Below, piece after piece: positions 24,757 through 34,055 of a DNA stretch of 46,369 nucleotides. The translations under genes were made by a program, and so were the position numbers. The notes under the pieces are model-generated. The model made no database searches, had not been told where the DNA came from, and saw only the letters and a list, made by a program, of their open reading frames with translations. This DNA comes from Proteobacteria bacterium UBA5122 (GTDB taxonomy: Bacteria; Pseudomonadota; Gammaproteobacteria; Tenderiales; Tenderiaceae). The DNA lies in the NCBI GenBank assembly GCA_002415485.1, contig DHYU01000081.1:1-46369 (forward strand), given 5' to 3'. The first letter of the stretch is position 1, and each line of letters starts with the position of its first letter.

Positions 24757-26157
24757 CTAACCTCGCCCTAAATCCGGCTTAAACCAGGCCAACTGACCAT
24801 GCAGACGCACCACATCGCCAATAATCAGCAGTGTCGGCGCATGGACTTCTTTGCCCGCCACCGACTCAACCAGGGTCGAAATCGTTGCCGTGTGGACCTT
24901 TTGCGATGGCGTGGTGCCCTGCTCGACCAAGGCCGCCGGCATATCGCTGCGCATGCCGTGGACCTGCAACTGGTGGCAGATAATCTCCAGCCCGGCCAGC
25001 CCCATGTAGACCACCACCGTCTGCCGCGGCTGCACCAGGGTCTGCCATTCCAGATCGACGCTGCCGTCCTTGAGCTGACCGGTGACGAAGATCACCGACT
25101 GCGCATAGTCACGGTGCGTGAGCGGGATCCCGGCATAACTGGCACAACCGGCTGCCGCCGTGACTGCAGGCACCACCTGGAAAGGAATACCCTCATCGGC
25201 CAGGCCTGAAATTTCCTCGCCACCGCGACCGAAGATGAACGGATCACCGCCCTTGAGCCGCAGCACCCGTTTGCCCTGCTTGGCCAGATCAATCAGTAGC
25301 TGATTAATACCTTCCTGGCGCACGGCGTGCTGATCGCGTTTTTTGCCGACATAGATCCGCTCCGCGTCGCGCCGCACCAGATCCAGAATCGGCTCTGATA
25401 CCAGGCGGTCGTACAACACGACATCGGCCTGCTGCATCAACCGTAGCGCGCGGAAGGTCAACAGATCCGGATCACCCGGACCGGCACCGACCAGAAACAC
25501 CTCGCCGCGGTCCAGTTTGTCATCCACCGCCTGCGCCAGACTGACCTGCATCAGGGCCCGCGCCTGATCCATCTTGCCGGCATAGACCGCCTCGGCCACC
25601 GGCCCGTCCAGCACCTGTTCCCAGAAGCGACGGCGCGCGCCCATGCTCGTCAGCGTATCTTTGACTGGCTGGCGGAATTCACGCGCCAGTGTCGCCAGCT
25701 CGCCGTAGGCTGCGGGGATCAACGTCTCCAGGCGCGCGCGCAACATGCGGCCCAGCACCGGCGCACTACCACCGGTCGACACCGCCGCCACCACCGGCGA
25801 ACGATCCAAGATTGAAGGGAAGATAAAGCTGCACAACTCAGGCTGATCGACCACGTTTACCGGCAGACCACGTGCCTTGGCCGCGACCGACACCGCCTGA
25901 TTGGTCGCCAAATCATCGGTCGCCGCCACGACCAGCGTCTGACCGTCGAGTTGCGACGCGGCAAACACCGCCTGTACATGCTGCAATGCGCCAGCGGCGG
26001 CCTGCTCTGCCAGCGATTCACACAACTGCGGTGCGACCACGGTCACCACGGCCTGCGCCCGTTGTAACAGACTGACCTTGCGCGCGGCGACATCACCGCC
26101 GCCGATCACGATGACCGGCTGCTGTTTCAGATCAAAGAATAGCGGTAGGTATTCCAC
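24757..26157 (-). CDS. cysG: Siroheme synthase, three-activity fusion
   Basis: The 466-residue protein joins two modules. The N-terminal one (to about 215) is precorrin-2 dehydrogenase/sirohydrochlorin ferrochelatase, with VIGGGDVAARK (17-27) as NAD site and FPSILDRSPVVAAVSTGGSAPVLGR. The C-terminal one is uroporphyrinogen-III methyltransferase, starting FLVGAGPGDPDLLT and containing VLRLKGGDPFIFGRGGEE. It makes siroheme from uroporphyrinogen III, the cofactor of sulfite and nitrite reductases. It begins one base after the serS stop and is the last gene of the cluster started by ftsK. Confidence 0.95.
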   Translation of the reverse strand: MEYLPLFFDLKQQPVIVIGGGDVAARKVSLLQRAQAVVTVVAPQLCESLAEQAAAGALQHVQAVFAASQLDGQTLVVAATDDLATNQAVSVAAKARGLPVNVVDQPELCSFIFPSILDRSPVVAAVSTGGSAPVLGRMLRARLETLIPAAYGELATLAREFRQPVKDTLTSMGARRRFWEQVLDGPVAEAVYAGKMDQARALMQVSLAQAVDDKLDRGEVFLVGAGPGDPDLLTFRALRLMQQADVVLYDRLVSEPILDLVRRDAERIYVGKKRDQHAVRQEGINQLLIDLAKQGKRVLRLKGGDPFIFGRGGEEISGLADEGIPFQVVPAVTAAAGCASYAGIPLTHRDYAQSVIFVTGQLKDGSVDLEWQTLVQPRQTVVVYMGLAGLEIICHQLQVHGMRSDMPAALVEQGTTPSQKVHTATISTLVESVAGKEVHAPTLLIIGDVVRLHGQLAWFKPDLGRG

Positions 26158-26158
26158 A

Positions 26159-27439
26159 CTAGGCCTTATTGATAACGGTCAAACCACCCATGTACGGCAA
26201 CAACGCCTCCGGCACCTTCACACTGCCATCGGCCTGTTGATAGTTTTCAAGGATCGCCACCAGCGTGCGCCCCACCGCCAGGCCGGAGCCATTGAGCGTG
26301 TGCACCAACTCGACCTTGCCCGATTCAGGGTTACGCCAACGCGCCTGCAGGCGCCGCGCCTGGAAGTCTTCGAAGTTGCTGCAGGATGAGATCTCGCGAT
26401 AACAATTCTGCGACGGCAGCCAGACCTCAAGGTCGTAGGTCTTGGCCGATGAGAAACCCATATCGCCGGTGCACAAGGCCATCACCCGATACGGCAGGCC
26501 CAGGCGTTGCAACACGGTCTCGGCGTGGCCGGTCAGGTCTTCCAGGGCCTGATACGAATCTTCCGCCCGCACCACCTGCACCAGCTCGACCTTCTCAAAC
26601 TGATGCTGGCGGATCATGCCGCGGGTATCGCGGCCATACGAACCGGCCTCACTGCGAAAACACGGCGTGTGGCAGACATATTTACGCGGCATGTAATCGG
26701 CCTCGACGATCACATCGCGCACGATGTTGGTCACCGGCACCTCGGCCGTCGGGATCAGATAATAGTTCTGCTCGCCTTCGAGCTTGAACAGGTCCTCGGC
26801 AAACTTGGGCAGCTGACCGGTGCCACGCAGGCTGTCGCGATTGACCATGTACGGCACATAGGTCTCGGTGTAACCGTGCTCGGTGGTATGCAGATCGAGC
26901 ATGAACTGGGTCAGTGCGCGATGCATGCGCGCAATGCCGCCGGACATCACCGCAAAGCGCGAACCGGTGATCTTGGCCGCGGTATCGAAATCCAGCTGAC
27001 CGAGGCCTTCGCCGACATCGACGTGGTCCTTGGTCTCGAAATCAAAGCTAATCTGCTCACCCCAACGACGGATCTCGACATTGTCTTCCTCCGACTTGCC
27101 TACCGGCACGCTGTCATGCGGCAGATTCGGCACGCCGAGCATGATCGCCTCCATCTCGGCCTGGATCTCACCCAACTCCTGTTCGGCCGCCTTCAAGGCA
27201 TCGCCCAGCTTGCCGACCTCGGCCATCAACGGCGCAATATCCTCGCCCGCCGCCTTGGCCTTGCCGATCGACTTCGAACGCGTGTTGCGCTCGGCCTGCA
27301 GGTCCTGAGTACGCACCTGCACATCCTTACGACGCGCCTCCAGCGCCTCCACGGCGGCGGTGTCCAACGTAAAACCACGGCTCGCCAGCTTGGCGGCGGT
27401 CTGTTCCAGTTCGCTTCTGATCAGACGCGGATCTAACAT
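26159..27439 (-). CDS. serS: Seryl-tRNA synthetase
   Basis: The enzyme charges tRNA-Ser. It is 426 residues, the usual length. The N-terminal coiled-coil tRNA-binding arm spans about residues 30-100. Class II motif 2 is FRSEAGSYGRDTRGMIRQHQFEKVELVQ and motif 3 is GSGLAVGRTLVAILENYQ. TAEVPVTN and SSCSNFEDFQARR are also typical. AAGGA lies seven bases before the ATG. In E. coli serS also lies next to rarA; here crcB and a DUF190 gene come between them. Confidence 0.97.
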   Translation of the reverse strand: MLDPRLIRSELEQTAAKLASRGFTLDTAAVEALEARRKDVQVRTQDLQAERNTRSKSIGKAKAAGEDIAPLMAEVGKLGDALKAAEQELGEIQAEMEAIMLGVPNLPHDSVPVGKSEEDNVEIRRWGEQISFDFETKDHVDVGEGLGQLDFDTAAKITGSRFAVMSGGIARMHRALTQFMLDLHTTEHGYTETYVPYMVNRDSLRGTGQLPKFAEDLFKLEGEQNYYLIPTAEVPVTNIVRDVIVEADYMPRKYVCHTPCFRSEAGSYGRDTRGMIRQHQFEKVELVQVVRAEDSYQALEDLTGHAETVLQRLGLPYRVMALCTGDMGFSSAKTYDLEVWLPSQNCYREISSCSNFEDFQARRLQARWRNPESGKVELVHTLNGSGLAVGRTLVAILENYQQADGSVKVPEALLPYMGGLTVINKA

Positions 27440-27467
27440 GTCATGTCCTTTTTACTGTTTGCTTTGT

Positions 27468-27782
27468 TTATGCTTCAGATTCGTTGACCCACACATTCCA
27501 CTTCACCATGTGGTGGGCCTTAATCGTGTCATTCAAATGTTCGAGGATGTTATCCACCTTGGACGGTTCATCAAAAAACTCGACCACCACCGGCAGATCC
27601 AACGACAGATCGCTGAACGATGCGGTATGCAGCGCGCCGGAGTCACCATAACCGCTGACGCCGCGAAACACCGTCACCCCACGCACCTTTTCCCAATCAT
27701 GCAGGCGCTGCAACAGGCGATCGACATGCGCGCTCTGCTCATTCAGATAGATGCGCACCATCGTCACTTCGGTCATCTTCAT
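27468..27782 (-). CDS. DUF190 (PII-like) protein
   Basis: From the ATG at 27782 the protein is 104 residues: MKMTEVTMVRIYLNEQSAHVDRLLQRLHDWEKVRGVTVFRGVSGYGDSG, typical of the DUF190 family with a PII-like ferredoxin fold that may bind a nucleotide. The start codon overlaps the crcB stop in an ATGA arrangement, and AGGGAG lies upstream. The open frame extends further left, but that part is inside crcB in another frame. Pairing with crcB is common in bacteria and suggests a role in fluoride or ion homeostasis, though not proven. Confidence 0.8.
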   Translation of the reverse strand: MKMTEVTMVRIYLNEQSAHVDRLLQRLHDWEKVRGVTVFRGVSGYGDSGALHTASFSDLSLDLPVVVEFFDEPSKVDNILEHLNDTIKAHHMVKWNVWVNESEA

Positions 27783-28153
27783 AGCTGTCTCCCTGCGATT
27801 ACCCCGATCCACGCCGCGCCGACACACAGCACCACACTGAGCACCATGTTCAACGCCGCCTTCACCAACTCGCCGCTCTCGATCAGGTTCAGCGTCTCCA
27901 TCGAGAAGGTGGAAAAGGTCGTAAACCCGCCCAACACACCGATCAGAATCGCCGCCCGCCATTCAGGACCCAGACTCAAGCGCTCGATCAGCAACACGGT
28001 CAAAAAACCCATCAACAACGAACCGAGCACATTCACCGCCAGCGTGCCGTACGGGAAATCACGCCCGGCCAGCGCATACACACCACTTGCCATCCAAAAG
28101 CGCAACACGGCACCGACAGCACCGCCTGCGGCAATCGCCAACACCTGATTCAT
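27779..28153 (-). CDS. crcB: Fluoride channel CrcB/Fluc
   Basis: The 124-residue protein has four hydrophobic segments and the motifs GGAVGAVLRFW, GTLAVNVLGSLLMGFL and GVLGGFTTFSTFSMET, all characteristic of Fluc fluoride exporters that work as antiparallel dimers in the inner membrane. The stop overlaps the next start by four bases. I see no fluoride riboswitch in the 40 bases before it, so it is probably expressed with rarA. Confidence 0.92.
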   Translation of the reverse strand: MNQVLAIAAGGAVGAVLRFWMASGVYALAGRDFPYGTLAVNVLGSLLMGFLTVLLIERLSLGPEWRAAILIGVLGGFTTFSTFSMETLNLIESGELVKAALNMVLSVVLCVGAAWIGVIAGRQL

Positions 28154-28193
28154 CGCCTGTCCCCGCCCATGCGCAGCCGCCGATTATAGCGGA

Positions 28194-29531
28194 TTAACCG
28201 CCCTTGCCTGAGCGCGCCTTGGCATCAAGGCTGCGCAGGTGATTGAGTTTTTCACCGATCTTGGCCTCCAGGCCGCGCGGTGTGGGCTGGTAATAACGAC
28301 GTTCGCCCATCTCGTCCGGAAAATAGTTCTCACCGGCGGCATAGGCCTCGGGCTCATCGTGCGCGTAACGATAGGCATGGCCGTAGCCCAATTCCTTCAT
28401 GAGTTTTGTCGGCGCATTACGCAGGTGGATCGGCACCTCGTACGACGGGCTCTGACGCACATCGGCCAGGGCCTGATTGTAGGCCATATAGACTGCATTG
28501 CTCTTCGGCGCGCAGGCCAGATACACCACCGCCTGCGCCACGGCCAATTCGCCTTCAGGGCTGCCGAGCCGCTCCTGCACATCCCACGCATTGAGCGCCA
28601 GCGTGAGGCCACGCGGGTCGGCGTTGCCGATGTCTTCGCTCGCCATGCGCACCACGCGGCGCGCGACGTACAGCGGGTCACAACCACCGTCGATCATGCG
28701 GGTAAACCAATACAGCGCGGCGTCGGGGTCGGAACCGCGCACCGATTTGTGCAGCGCCGAGATCTGGTCATAAAAGGCCTCGCCGCCCTTGTCGAAACGA
28801 CGCACCGTGCCCCCGGCCAGCACCTCGTTGATCAGGTCTTCTGTGATGACGGCCTGATCATCGTGTTCGACGGCGAGGTCAGCGGCGATCTCCAAAAAAT
28901 TCAGCGCACGACGCGCATCACCATCGGCCGCCTCGGCCAGACGATCACGCAGCTCCGGCGCCATCGTGATCGCGCGCGGGATGCCGTGTTCACGGTCGCT
29001 CAGCGCCCGATCGAGGATGCGGCGCACATCCTCCGGCTGCAGGCTGCGCAGCACATACACCCGCGCCCGCGACAGCAAGGCGTTGTTCAATTCAAATGAT
29101 GGGTTCTCGGTGGTCGCGCCGATGAAGACAAAGGTGCCGTCTTCGACATACGGCAAAAACGCATCCTGCTGTGCCTTGTTGAAACGATGCACCTCGTCGA
29201 CAAACAGAATGGTCGCTTGACCGCTGACATCGCGCGCCTGTTTGGCCTGTTCAACCGCGGCGCGGATCTCCTTCACACCACCGAGCACGGCCGAGATCGC
29301 CAAAAACTGGGCATGGGCCTGCTTGGCCAGCAGACGCGCCAGGGTCGTCTTGCCGGTGCCGGGCGGCCCCCAAAAGATCATCGAATGCGGCCGTTCCGAT
29401 TCGATCGCCAGGCGTAGCGGCTTGCCTGCCGCCAGCAGGTGTTGCTGACCGGCGTACTCGTCCAGCGTGCGCGGCCGCATGCGATCGGCCAACGGTTGGG
29501 CGGGATTGGGCTGATCGAACAGGTCCATCAT
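28194..29531 (-). CDS. rarA: Replication-associated recombination protein A
   Basis: A 445-residue AAA+ ATPase related to clamp loaders that acts at stalled replication forks. PLADRMRPRTLDEYAGQQHLL opens the protein. Walker A GPPGTGKTT lies near residue 55, LFVDEVHRFNKAQQDAFLP is Walker B, and IGATTENPSFELNNALLSRARVY is the sensor region. The C-terminal tetramerisation domain follows. It starts three bases after the lolA stop. The order ftsK-lolA-rarA is conserved in many gammaproteobacteria. Confidence 0.95.
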   Translation of the reverse strand: MMDLFDQPNPAQPLADRMRPRTLDEYAGQQHLLAAGKPLRLAIESERPHSMIFWGPPGTGKTTLARLLAKQAHAQFLAISAVLGGVKEIRAAVEQAKQARDVSGQATILFVDEVHRFNKAQQDAFLPYVEDGTFVFIGATTENPSFELNNALLSRARVYVLRSLQPEDVRRILDRALSDREHGIPRAITMAPELRDRLAEAADGDARRALNFLEIAADLAVEHDDQAVITEDLINEVLAGGTVRRFDKGGEAFYDQISALHKSVRGSDPDAALYWFTRMIDGGCDPLYVARRVVRMASEDIGNADPRGLTLALNAWDVQERLGSPEGELAVAQAVVYLACAPKSNAVYMAYNQALADVRQSPSYEVPIHLRNAPTKLMKELGYGHAYRYAHDEPEAYAAGENYFPDEMGERRYYQPTPRGLEAKIGEKLNHLRSLDAKARSGKGG

Positions 29532-29534
29532 GGA

Positions 29535-30158
29535 CTAGTGTGTTGTCTCGTCAAAGACATCGACGCCCGCCGGCACGGCAAATTGGAACCGATTTGCGTC
29601 GATGCCTTTATTCAACTTCAGCTGTTCAAAATACAGCTCGGTGGTCTGATCAAAGCTGTCGACCAACTCCATCTGCCGCAGGCCGTTTTTATCGAGCGCC
29701 AGGCGCAAGGACTGGAAACCATCGTTCTGCTCACGCGGCTCCAGCTGGAACCATTGCACACCGTTTTGCTCGGTGCCGACGGCAATCAAAAAGTTATCGC
29801 CCAACGAATGCGGTTCACTCAACACCAAGGCAGGTGTGCTGCCCATCGTCGACTGCTGCGGTTTGACGGTCACCTGCTCCAGATCGACATCGTAGATCCA
29901 GATCCGCTCACCATCGGCGACGATGTGCTGCTCGTAGGGCCGTGCATAGTCCCATCGAAAACGACCGGGGCGCTGGATGTACACCTTGCCCTTCATCTCC
30001 TGGATCAGCCGCCCGCGCTGATCAAACACCCGCTGCTCAAAATTGGCCTGCAGGGTCTCGATCGACGAGAAGTACTTTTCAAGCGCGGTTTGCGCAAATG
30101 CCACAGGGGCACACAGGCCCAGCAACAGTACGGCAGACGCACGTTTCAACAGAGTCAT
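29535..30158 (-). CDS. lolA: Outer-membrane lipoprotein carrier LolA
   Basis: The 207-residue protein has a signal peptide ending at VAFAQTALEKYFSS, then the LolA fold: QANFEQRVFDQRGRLIQEMKGKVYIQRPGRFRWDYARPYEQHIVADGERIWIYDVDLEQVTVK. It carries lipoproteins through the periplasm from LolCDE to LolB, so it would serve the four lipoproteins encoded at 5667-9114. It starts three bases after ftsK. Confidence 0.95.
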   Translation of the reverse strand: MTLLKRASAVLLLGLCAPVAFAQTALEKYFSSIETLQANFEQRVFDQRGRLIQEMKGKVYIQRPGRFRWDYARPYEQHIVADGERIWIYDVDLEQVTVKPQQSTMGSTPALVLSEPHSLGDNFLIAVGTEQNGVQWFQLEPREQNDGFQSLRLALDKNGLRQMELVDSFDQTTELYFEQLKLNKGIDANRFQFAVPAGVDVFDETTH

Positions 30159-30161
30159 GGA

Positions 30162-32450
30162 TTAATCCTTGGGTGGGGGTGGCGCCAATACTTCACGCAT
30201 GCCGTTGGACTGCATTTCGCTGACCACACCGGCGCGTTCCATATCTTCGACCATGCGCGCGGCACGGTTGTAACCAATCTTGAGCCGGCGCTGGATGCCC
30301 GAGACGGAGGCCTTACGTGATTCGGTGACGATGCGCACGGCCTGGTCGTAGAGTTCGTCCATCTCGTCGCCACCACCGGGGTTAAAGGGATCATCGCCGC
30401 CGCCTGAGTCCGCTCCTTCGAGGATCTCGTCGATGTATTGCGGCGGACCCAGTTGTTTGAGCGATTCGACCACCTTGTGCACCTCGTGGTCAGCGACAAA
30501 GGCGCCATGTACACGCGTCGGCACACTGGTGCCCGACGGTTGATAGAGCATGTCGCCATGGCCGAGCAACGCCTCGGCACCCATCTGGTCGAGGATGGTG
30601 CGTGAGTCGATCTTGGATGAGACCTGGAACGCGATCCGCGTTGGGATGTTGGCCTTGATCAGGCCGGTCAACACATCGACCGACGGCCGTTGTGTCGCCA
30701 ACAACAGGTGAATGCCCGAGGCGCGGGCCTTTTGCGCCAGACGCGCGATCAGCTCTTCGACCTTCTTGCCGACGACCATCATCATATCGGCGAGCTCGTC
30801 GACCACGACGACAATATACGGCAGCGGCTCAAGGATCGGCGGCGTTTCATCGGGCGACATCAGCTCGGCAAACGGATCGGAAATCGGTTCACCGCGATCG
30901 ATCGCCTCCTGCACCTTTTTGTTGTAACCAATGATGTTGCGCACACCCATCGCCGCCATCAGTTTGTAGCGACGATCCATCTCCACCACACACCAGCGCA
31001 GTGCGTTGGCTGCCTCTTTCATATCGGTGACCACCGGCGCCAGCAGGTGCGGGATGCCTTCGTAGATCGACAGCTCCAGCATCTTGGGGTCGATCATGAT
31101 CATGCGCACCTTGTCCGGTGTCGCCTTGTAGAGCATGCTCAGGATCATGGCGTTAACCGCCACCGACTTACCGGAACCGGTCGTACCCGCCACCAGCAGA
31201 TGCGGCATCTTTGCCAGATCGCCCATCACCGGCAGACCGGCGATGTCCTTGCCCAGTGCCAGGGTCAGCGGCGAATGATTGTCGTGATAGAGCTTGGATT
31301 GAATCATCTCGCTGAAACGCACGATCTCTCGGTGTTCGTTCGGGATCTCGAGACCGACCACCGACTTACCGGGGATGACCTCCACCACCCGCACGCTGAC
31401 CGACGACAGCGCACGTGCCAGATCCTTGGCCAGATTGGAGATCTGGCTGACCTTGACCCCCGGCGCGGGCTGCATCTCAAAACGAGTGATGACCGGTCCG
31501 GGGTGCACCGCGACGACCACAAGCTCAATACCGAAGTCCTTGAACTTCATCTCGACCAGGCGCGACATGGCCTCCAACGCCTCTTTCGATAAGGACTTGC
31601 CGCTCGGCTCGGCCTTATCAAGCAAGGACATCGGCGGCAGCCCCTCACCCGTCGGCGGCGCAAACAGGCTCTGTTGCTTTTCCTGCTCGACACGCTCGCT
31701 GATCTCGATCTTTTTAATGACCGGCTCGATGCGTGGCGCAATACGATCCTTGGATTTTTGCACTTCTTTTTCGCGTACCTCGGCACGCGCCTGACGCACC
31801 TTGCGCGCATCCAGATATTCACGCAGTTGGCCGTACCAGCTACGTGCCAGCGCGGCAAACTCCAGGCTCCAGCGCCCGGTGAAATCCATCAACCAGATCC
31901 ACGATAGGCCGGTAAACAAGGTCACGCCGGTCAGGAACAAGGCCAGCAGGAACAAGGTTGCGCCGACAAAACTGAACGGTGCGGCCAGGCCATTGCCGAT
32001 CACCTCGCCGAGGATGCCACCGGCATTCAGCGGCAGCTCGGTCGGCGAACCAAAATGCAGGGCGGCGATGCCGCAGCCGGCAGTCAGCGTCAGGACAAAA
32101 CCCAGCGCGCGCATGCCGTATTCAAAGGACTTGAGTGCGTGCTCCGGCTTGCGCCCCATGTAGAGCAGCCAGCCGCTGAAGGCGACCATGATCGGAAACA
32201 GGTAGGAGAAATATCCAAAGAGATAAAGAAAGATGTCCGCGAACCAGGCACCGGCCGAACCGCCGATATTGGCAACGCCGTTGGCCACGCCCTGATGTGA
32301 CCAGCCGGGGTCAGTACTGTGATAACTGGCCAGCGACACCAGCAGATAAAGTGCGATCGCGCCAAACACAAACAGCGCCCCTTCCCGCAGCCCCTTCACT
32401 GCCCGCCCCTGTGTTGCGGGTTTGTCCTTTTTCTTGACTGCCTGTCCCAA
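30162..32450 (-). CDS. ftsK: DNA translocase FtsK
   Basis: FtsK pumps chromosomal DNA toward the dif site at the septum. The 762-residue protein has four or five membrane spans in the first 200 residues, a linker, and the motor domain with Walker A AGTTGSGKS (near 420). RPSVDVLTGLIKANIPTRIAFQVSSKIDSRTILD follows. The gamma winged helix SVSGIQRRLKIGYNRAARMVEDMERAGVVS is at the end. The start is a TTG with AGGGGTGG upstream; no ATG is near. The linker is shorter than in E. coli FtsK. It heads the minus-strand cluster. Confidence 0.95.
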   Translation of the reverse strand: MGQAVKKKDKPATQGRAVKGLREGALFVFGAIALYLLVSLASYHSTDPGWSHQGVANGVANIGGSAGAWFADIFLYLFGYFSYLFPIMVAFSGWLLYMGRKPEHALKSFEYGMRALGFVLTLTAGCGIAALHFGSPTELPLNAGGILGEVIGNGLAAPFSFVGATLFLLALFLTGVTLFTGLSWIWLMDFTGRWSLEFAALARSWYGQLREYLDARKVRQARAEVREKEVQKSKDRIAPRIEPVIKKIEISERVEQEKQQSLFAPPTGEGLPPMSLLDKAEPSGKSLSKEALEAMSRLVEMKFKDFGIELVVVAVHPGPVITRFEMQPAPGVKVSQISNLAKDLARALSSVSVRVVEVIPGKSVVGLEIPNEHREIVRFSEMIQSKLYHDNHSPLTLALGKDIAGLPVMGDLAKMPHLLVAGTTGSGKSVAVNAMILSMLYKATPDKVRMIMIDPKMLELSIYEGIPHLLAPVVTDMKEAANALRWCVVEMDRRYKLMAAMGVRNIIGYNKKVQEAIDRGEPISDPFAELMSPDETPPILEPLPYIVVVVDELADMMMVVGKKVEELIARLAQKARASGIHLLLATQRPSVDVLTGLIKANIPTRIAFQVSSKIDSRTILDQMGAEALLGHGDMLYQPSGTSVPTRVHGAFVADHEVHKVVESLKQLGPPQYIDEILEGADSGGGDDPFNPGGGDEMDELYDQAVRIVTESRKASVSGIQRRLKIGYNRAARMVEDMERAGVVSEMQSNGMREVLAPPPPKD

Positions 32451-32515
32451 TTTTCCACCCCTAAATCGACGTCCCGGCCATTATAAAGAAAATGGCCCGG
32501 AAACTATATATGCCC

Positions 32516-32544
32516 TTTACCCTGCCTCCAACATACCCTATGAT
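32516..32544 (+). promoter_or_regulatory. Candidate trxB promoter
   Basis: TTTACC (32516-32521), a 17-base spacer and TATGAT (32539-32544) form a plausible sigma-70 promoter about 100 bases before trxB. A TATAAT on the other strand at 32485..32480 may serve ftsK. Confidence 0.45.
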
Positions 32545-32651
32545 GTGTTTCAAAATGCGCGAGCCCCAATATAGTCGATTTGGCGAACCGGGTGGCGCGC
32601 AACCGACTTCAAATACGTCTTAAAAGCAAAAATCCGGGGAGCACCACCATC

Positions 32652-33611
32652 ATGAGCCAAACCAAACATTGCCGCCTGCTGATCCTGGGCTCCGGCCCAG
32701 CCGGTTACACCGCCGCCGTTTATGCCGCACGCGCCAATCTCGACCCCGTCATCATCACCGGTCTGCAACAGGGCGGCCAGCTCACCACCACCACTGAAGT
32801 GGACAACTGGCCCGGTGACACCGATGGCGTGCAAGGCCCCGAGCTGATGCAGCGCATGGAGGCCCATGCCAAACGATTCAACACTGAGATCATCTTTGAC
32901 CACATCAACGAGACTGACCTAAGCAAACGCCCATTTACCCTCAAGGGCGATGCCGGCACCTATACCTGTGATGCACTGATCATCGCCACCGGCGCCTCGG
33001 CCAAGTACCTGGGCCTGCCGTCGGAAGAGGCCTTCAAGGGCAAAGGTGTCTCAGCCTGCGCCACCTGCGATGGTTTCTTCTACCGCAACAAGCCCGTCGC
33101 CGTGATCGGTGGCGGCAACACCGCCGTTGAAGAAGCACTGTATCTATCGAACATCGCCTCACACGTCACGGTCGTCCATCGCCGTGACAAGTTCAGCTCG
33201 GAGAAGATCCTCTCCAATCAACTGCTGGAAAAGGCCAAAAACGGCAATGTCACCATCGAATGGAACCACGAGCTCGACGAAGTCCTCGGCGACAACATGG
33301 GCGTTACCGGTCTGCGCATCAAACATCGTGAAGACGGCAGCACCAAGGACATTACAGTGGATGGCGTCTTCATCGCCATCGGCCACCAGCCCAATACCTC
33401 GATCTTTGAAGGTCAGCTGGAGATGAATCACGGATACCTCAAGGTCCGCAGTGGCAGCGAGGGCAATGCCACGCAGACCAATATAGAAGGTGTTTTCGCT
33501 GCCGGTGATGTGGCTGACCACATCTACCGTCAAGCGATCACATCGGCCGGCGCCGGCTGTATGGCCGCGCTTGATGCCGAGCGTTTCCTGGAGAGCCAGG
33601 GTAAAAGCTAA
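32652..33611 (+). CDS. trxB: Thioredoxin reductase
   Basis: This FAD/NADPH flavoenzyme reduces thioredoxin. The first FAD motif is LGSGPAGYTAAVY (12-24). The redox centre CATCDG has C136 and C139, and GGGNTAVEEALYLS is the NADPH site. GVFAAGDVADHIYRQAITSAGAGCMAALDAE closes the FAD domain. Length is 319. The ATG at 32652 begins the conserved region, with GGGGAG upstream. It leads a rightward group with pilZ, aat, bpt and infA. Confidence 0.97.
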   Translation: MSQTKHCRLLILGSGPAGYTAAVYAARANLDPVIITGLQQGGQLTTTTEVDNWPGDTDGVQGPELMQRMEAHAKRFNTEIIFDHINETDLSKRPFTLKGDAGTYTCDALIIATGASAKYLGLPSEEAFKGKGVSACATCDGFFYRNKPVAVIGGGNTAVEEALYLSNIASHVTVVHRRDKFSSEKILSNQLLEKAKNGNVTIEWNHELDEVLGDNMGVTGLRIKHREDGSTKDITVDGVFIAIGHQPNTSIFEGQLEMNHGYLKVRSGSEGNATQTNIEGVFAAGDVADHIYRQAITSAGAGCMAALDAERFLESQGKS

Positions 33612-33638
33612 ACCTTTACCAGAGGAGGAAGGTGAGCA

Positions 33639-34001
33639 ATGGCATTTACGTTTAAATCGTTTTATGACACTGACAACAAAAATTCGGTAATCGAGAGCAT
33701 GATTATAGGCCGCAGTGACAAACGTGATTTCATCCGCATGAACATTGAGTCGGAAGTCGACATCAGACGTCCCGGTGAAAGCACCAGCTTTCAAGGCATC
33801 ACCGAGGACCTGAGCGCCAACGGCGTTCGCTTCAAGACCTCAACCCCTGTGAAAGCAGGTGAAGAACTGCATGTAACGGTAAAGCCTAAAAACACCATTA
33901 CCCCACCACTCGAAATGACCGTGGAAGTGATTCGGGTCGACATCAGCGAAGACGGGCTCAGTTACGAAGCCGCCTGTGCTGTGCGTCAGCCGAACAACTA
34001 A
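33639..34001 (+). CDS. PilZ-domain protein
   Basis: The 120-residue protein has R29xxxR33 and D57xSxxG62 (DLSANG), the two parts of the PilZ cyclic-di-GMP binding site, with the beta-barrel strands in between and after. There is an AGGAGGAAGG ribosome-binding site. The short N-terminal extension (about 25 residues) has no known domain. It could be a c-di-GMP effector in motility or surface growth. No c-di-GMP enzyme is in the window. It lies between trxB and aat. Confidence 0.75.
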   Translation: MAFTFKSFYDTDNKNSVIESMIIGRSDKRDFIRMNIESEVDIRRPGESTSFQGITEDLSANGVRFKTSTPVKAGEELHVTVKPKNTITPPLEMTVEVIRVDISEDGLSYEAACAVRQPNN

Positions 34002-34018
34002 ACCTTCTTAACCACCCA

Positions 34019-34040
34019 GTCCGGGGCATATGCCCCGGAC
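34019..34040. repeat. Perfect 22-base palindrome upstream of aat
   Basis: The left half is GTCCGGGGCAT and the right half its exact complement, so the RNA would fold into a very stable GC-rich hairpin with the tip at CATATG. It lies 15 bases before the aat start and 17 after the pilZ stop. There is no T-run, so it is more likely a processing or stabilising element or a protein-binding site than a terminator. Confidence 0.7.
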
Positions 34041-34055
34041 AACACCTGCCTCGCC

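Noticed and set aside
26507..27436. Long plus-strand frame opposite serS
   Set aside because: It is antisense to a certain gene, with low-complexity composition and no start signal.
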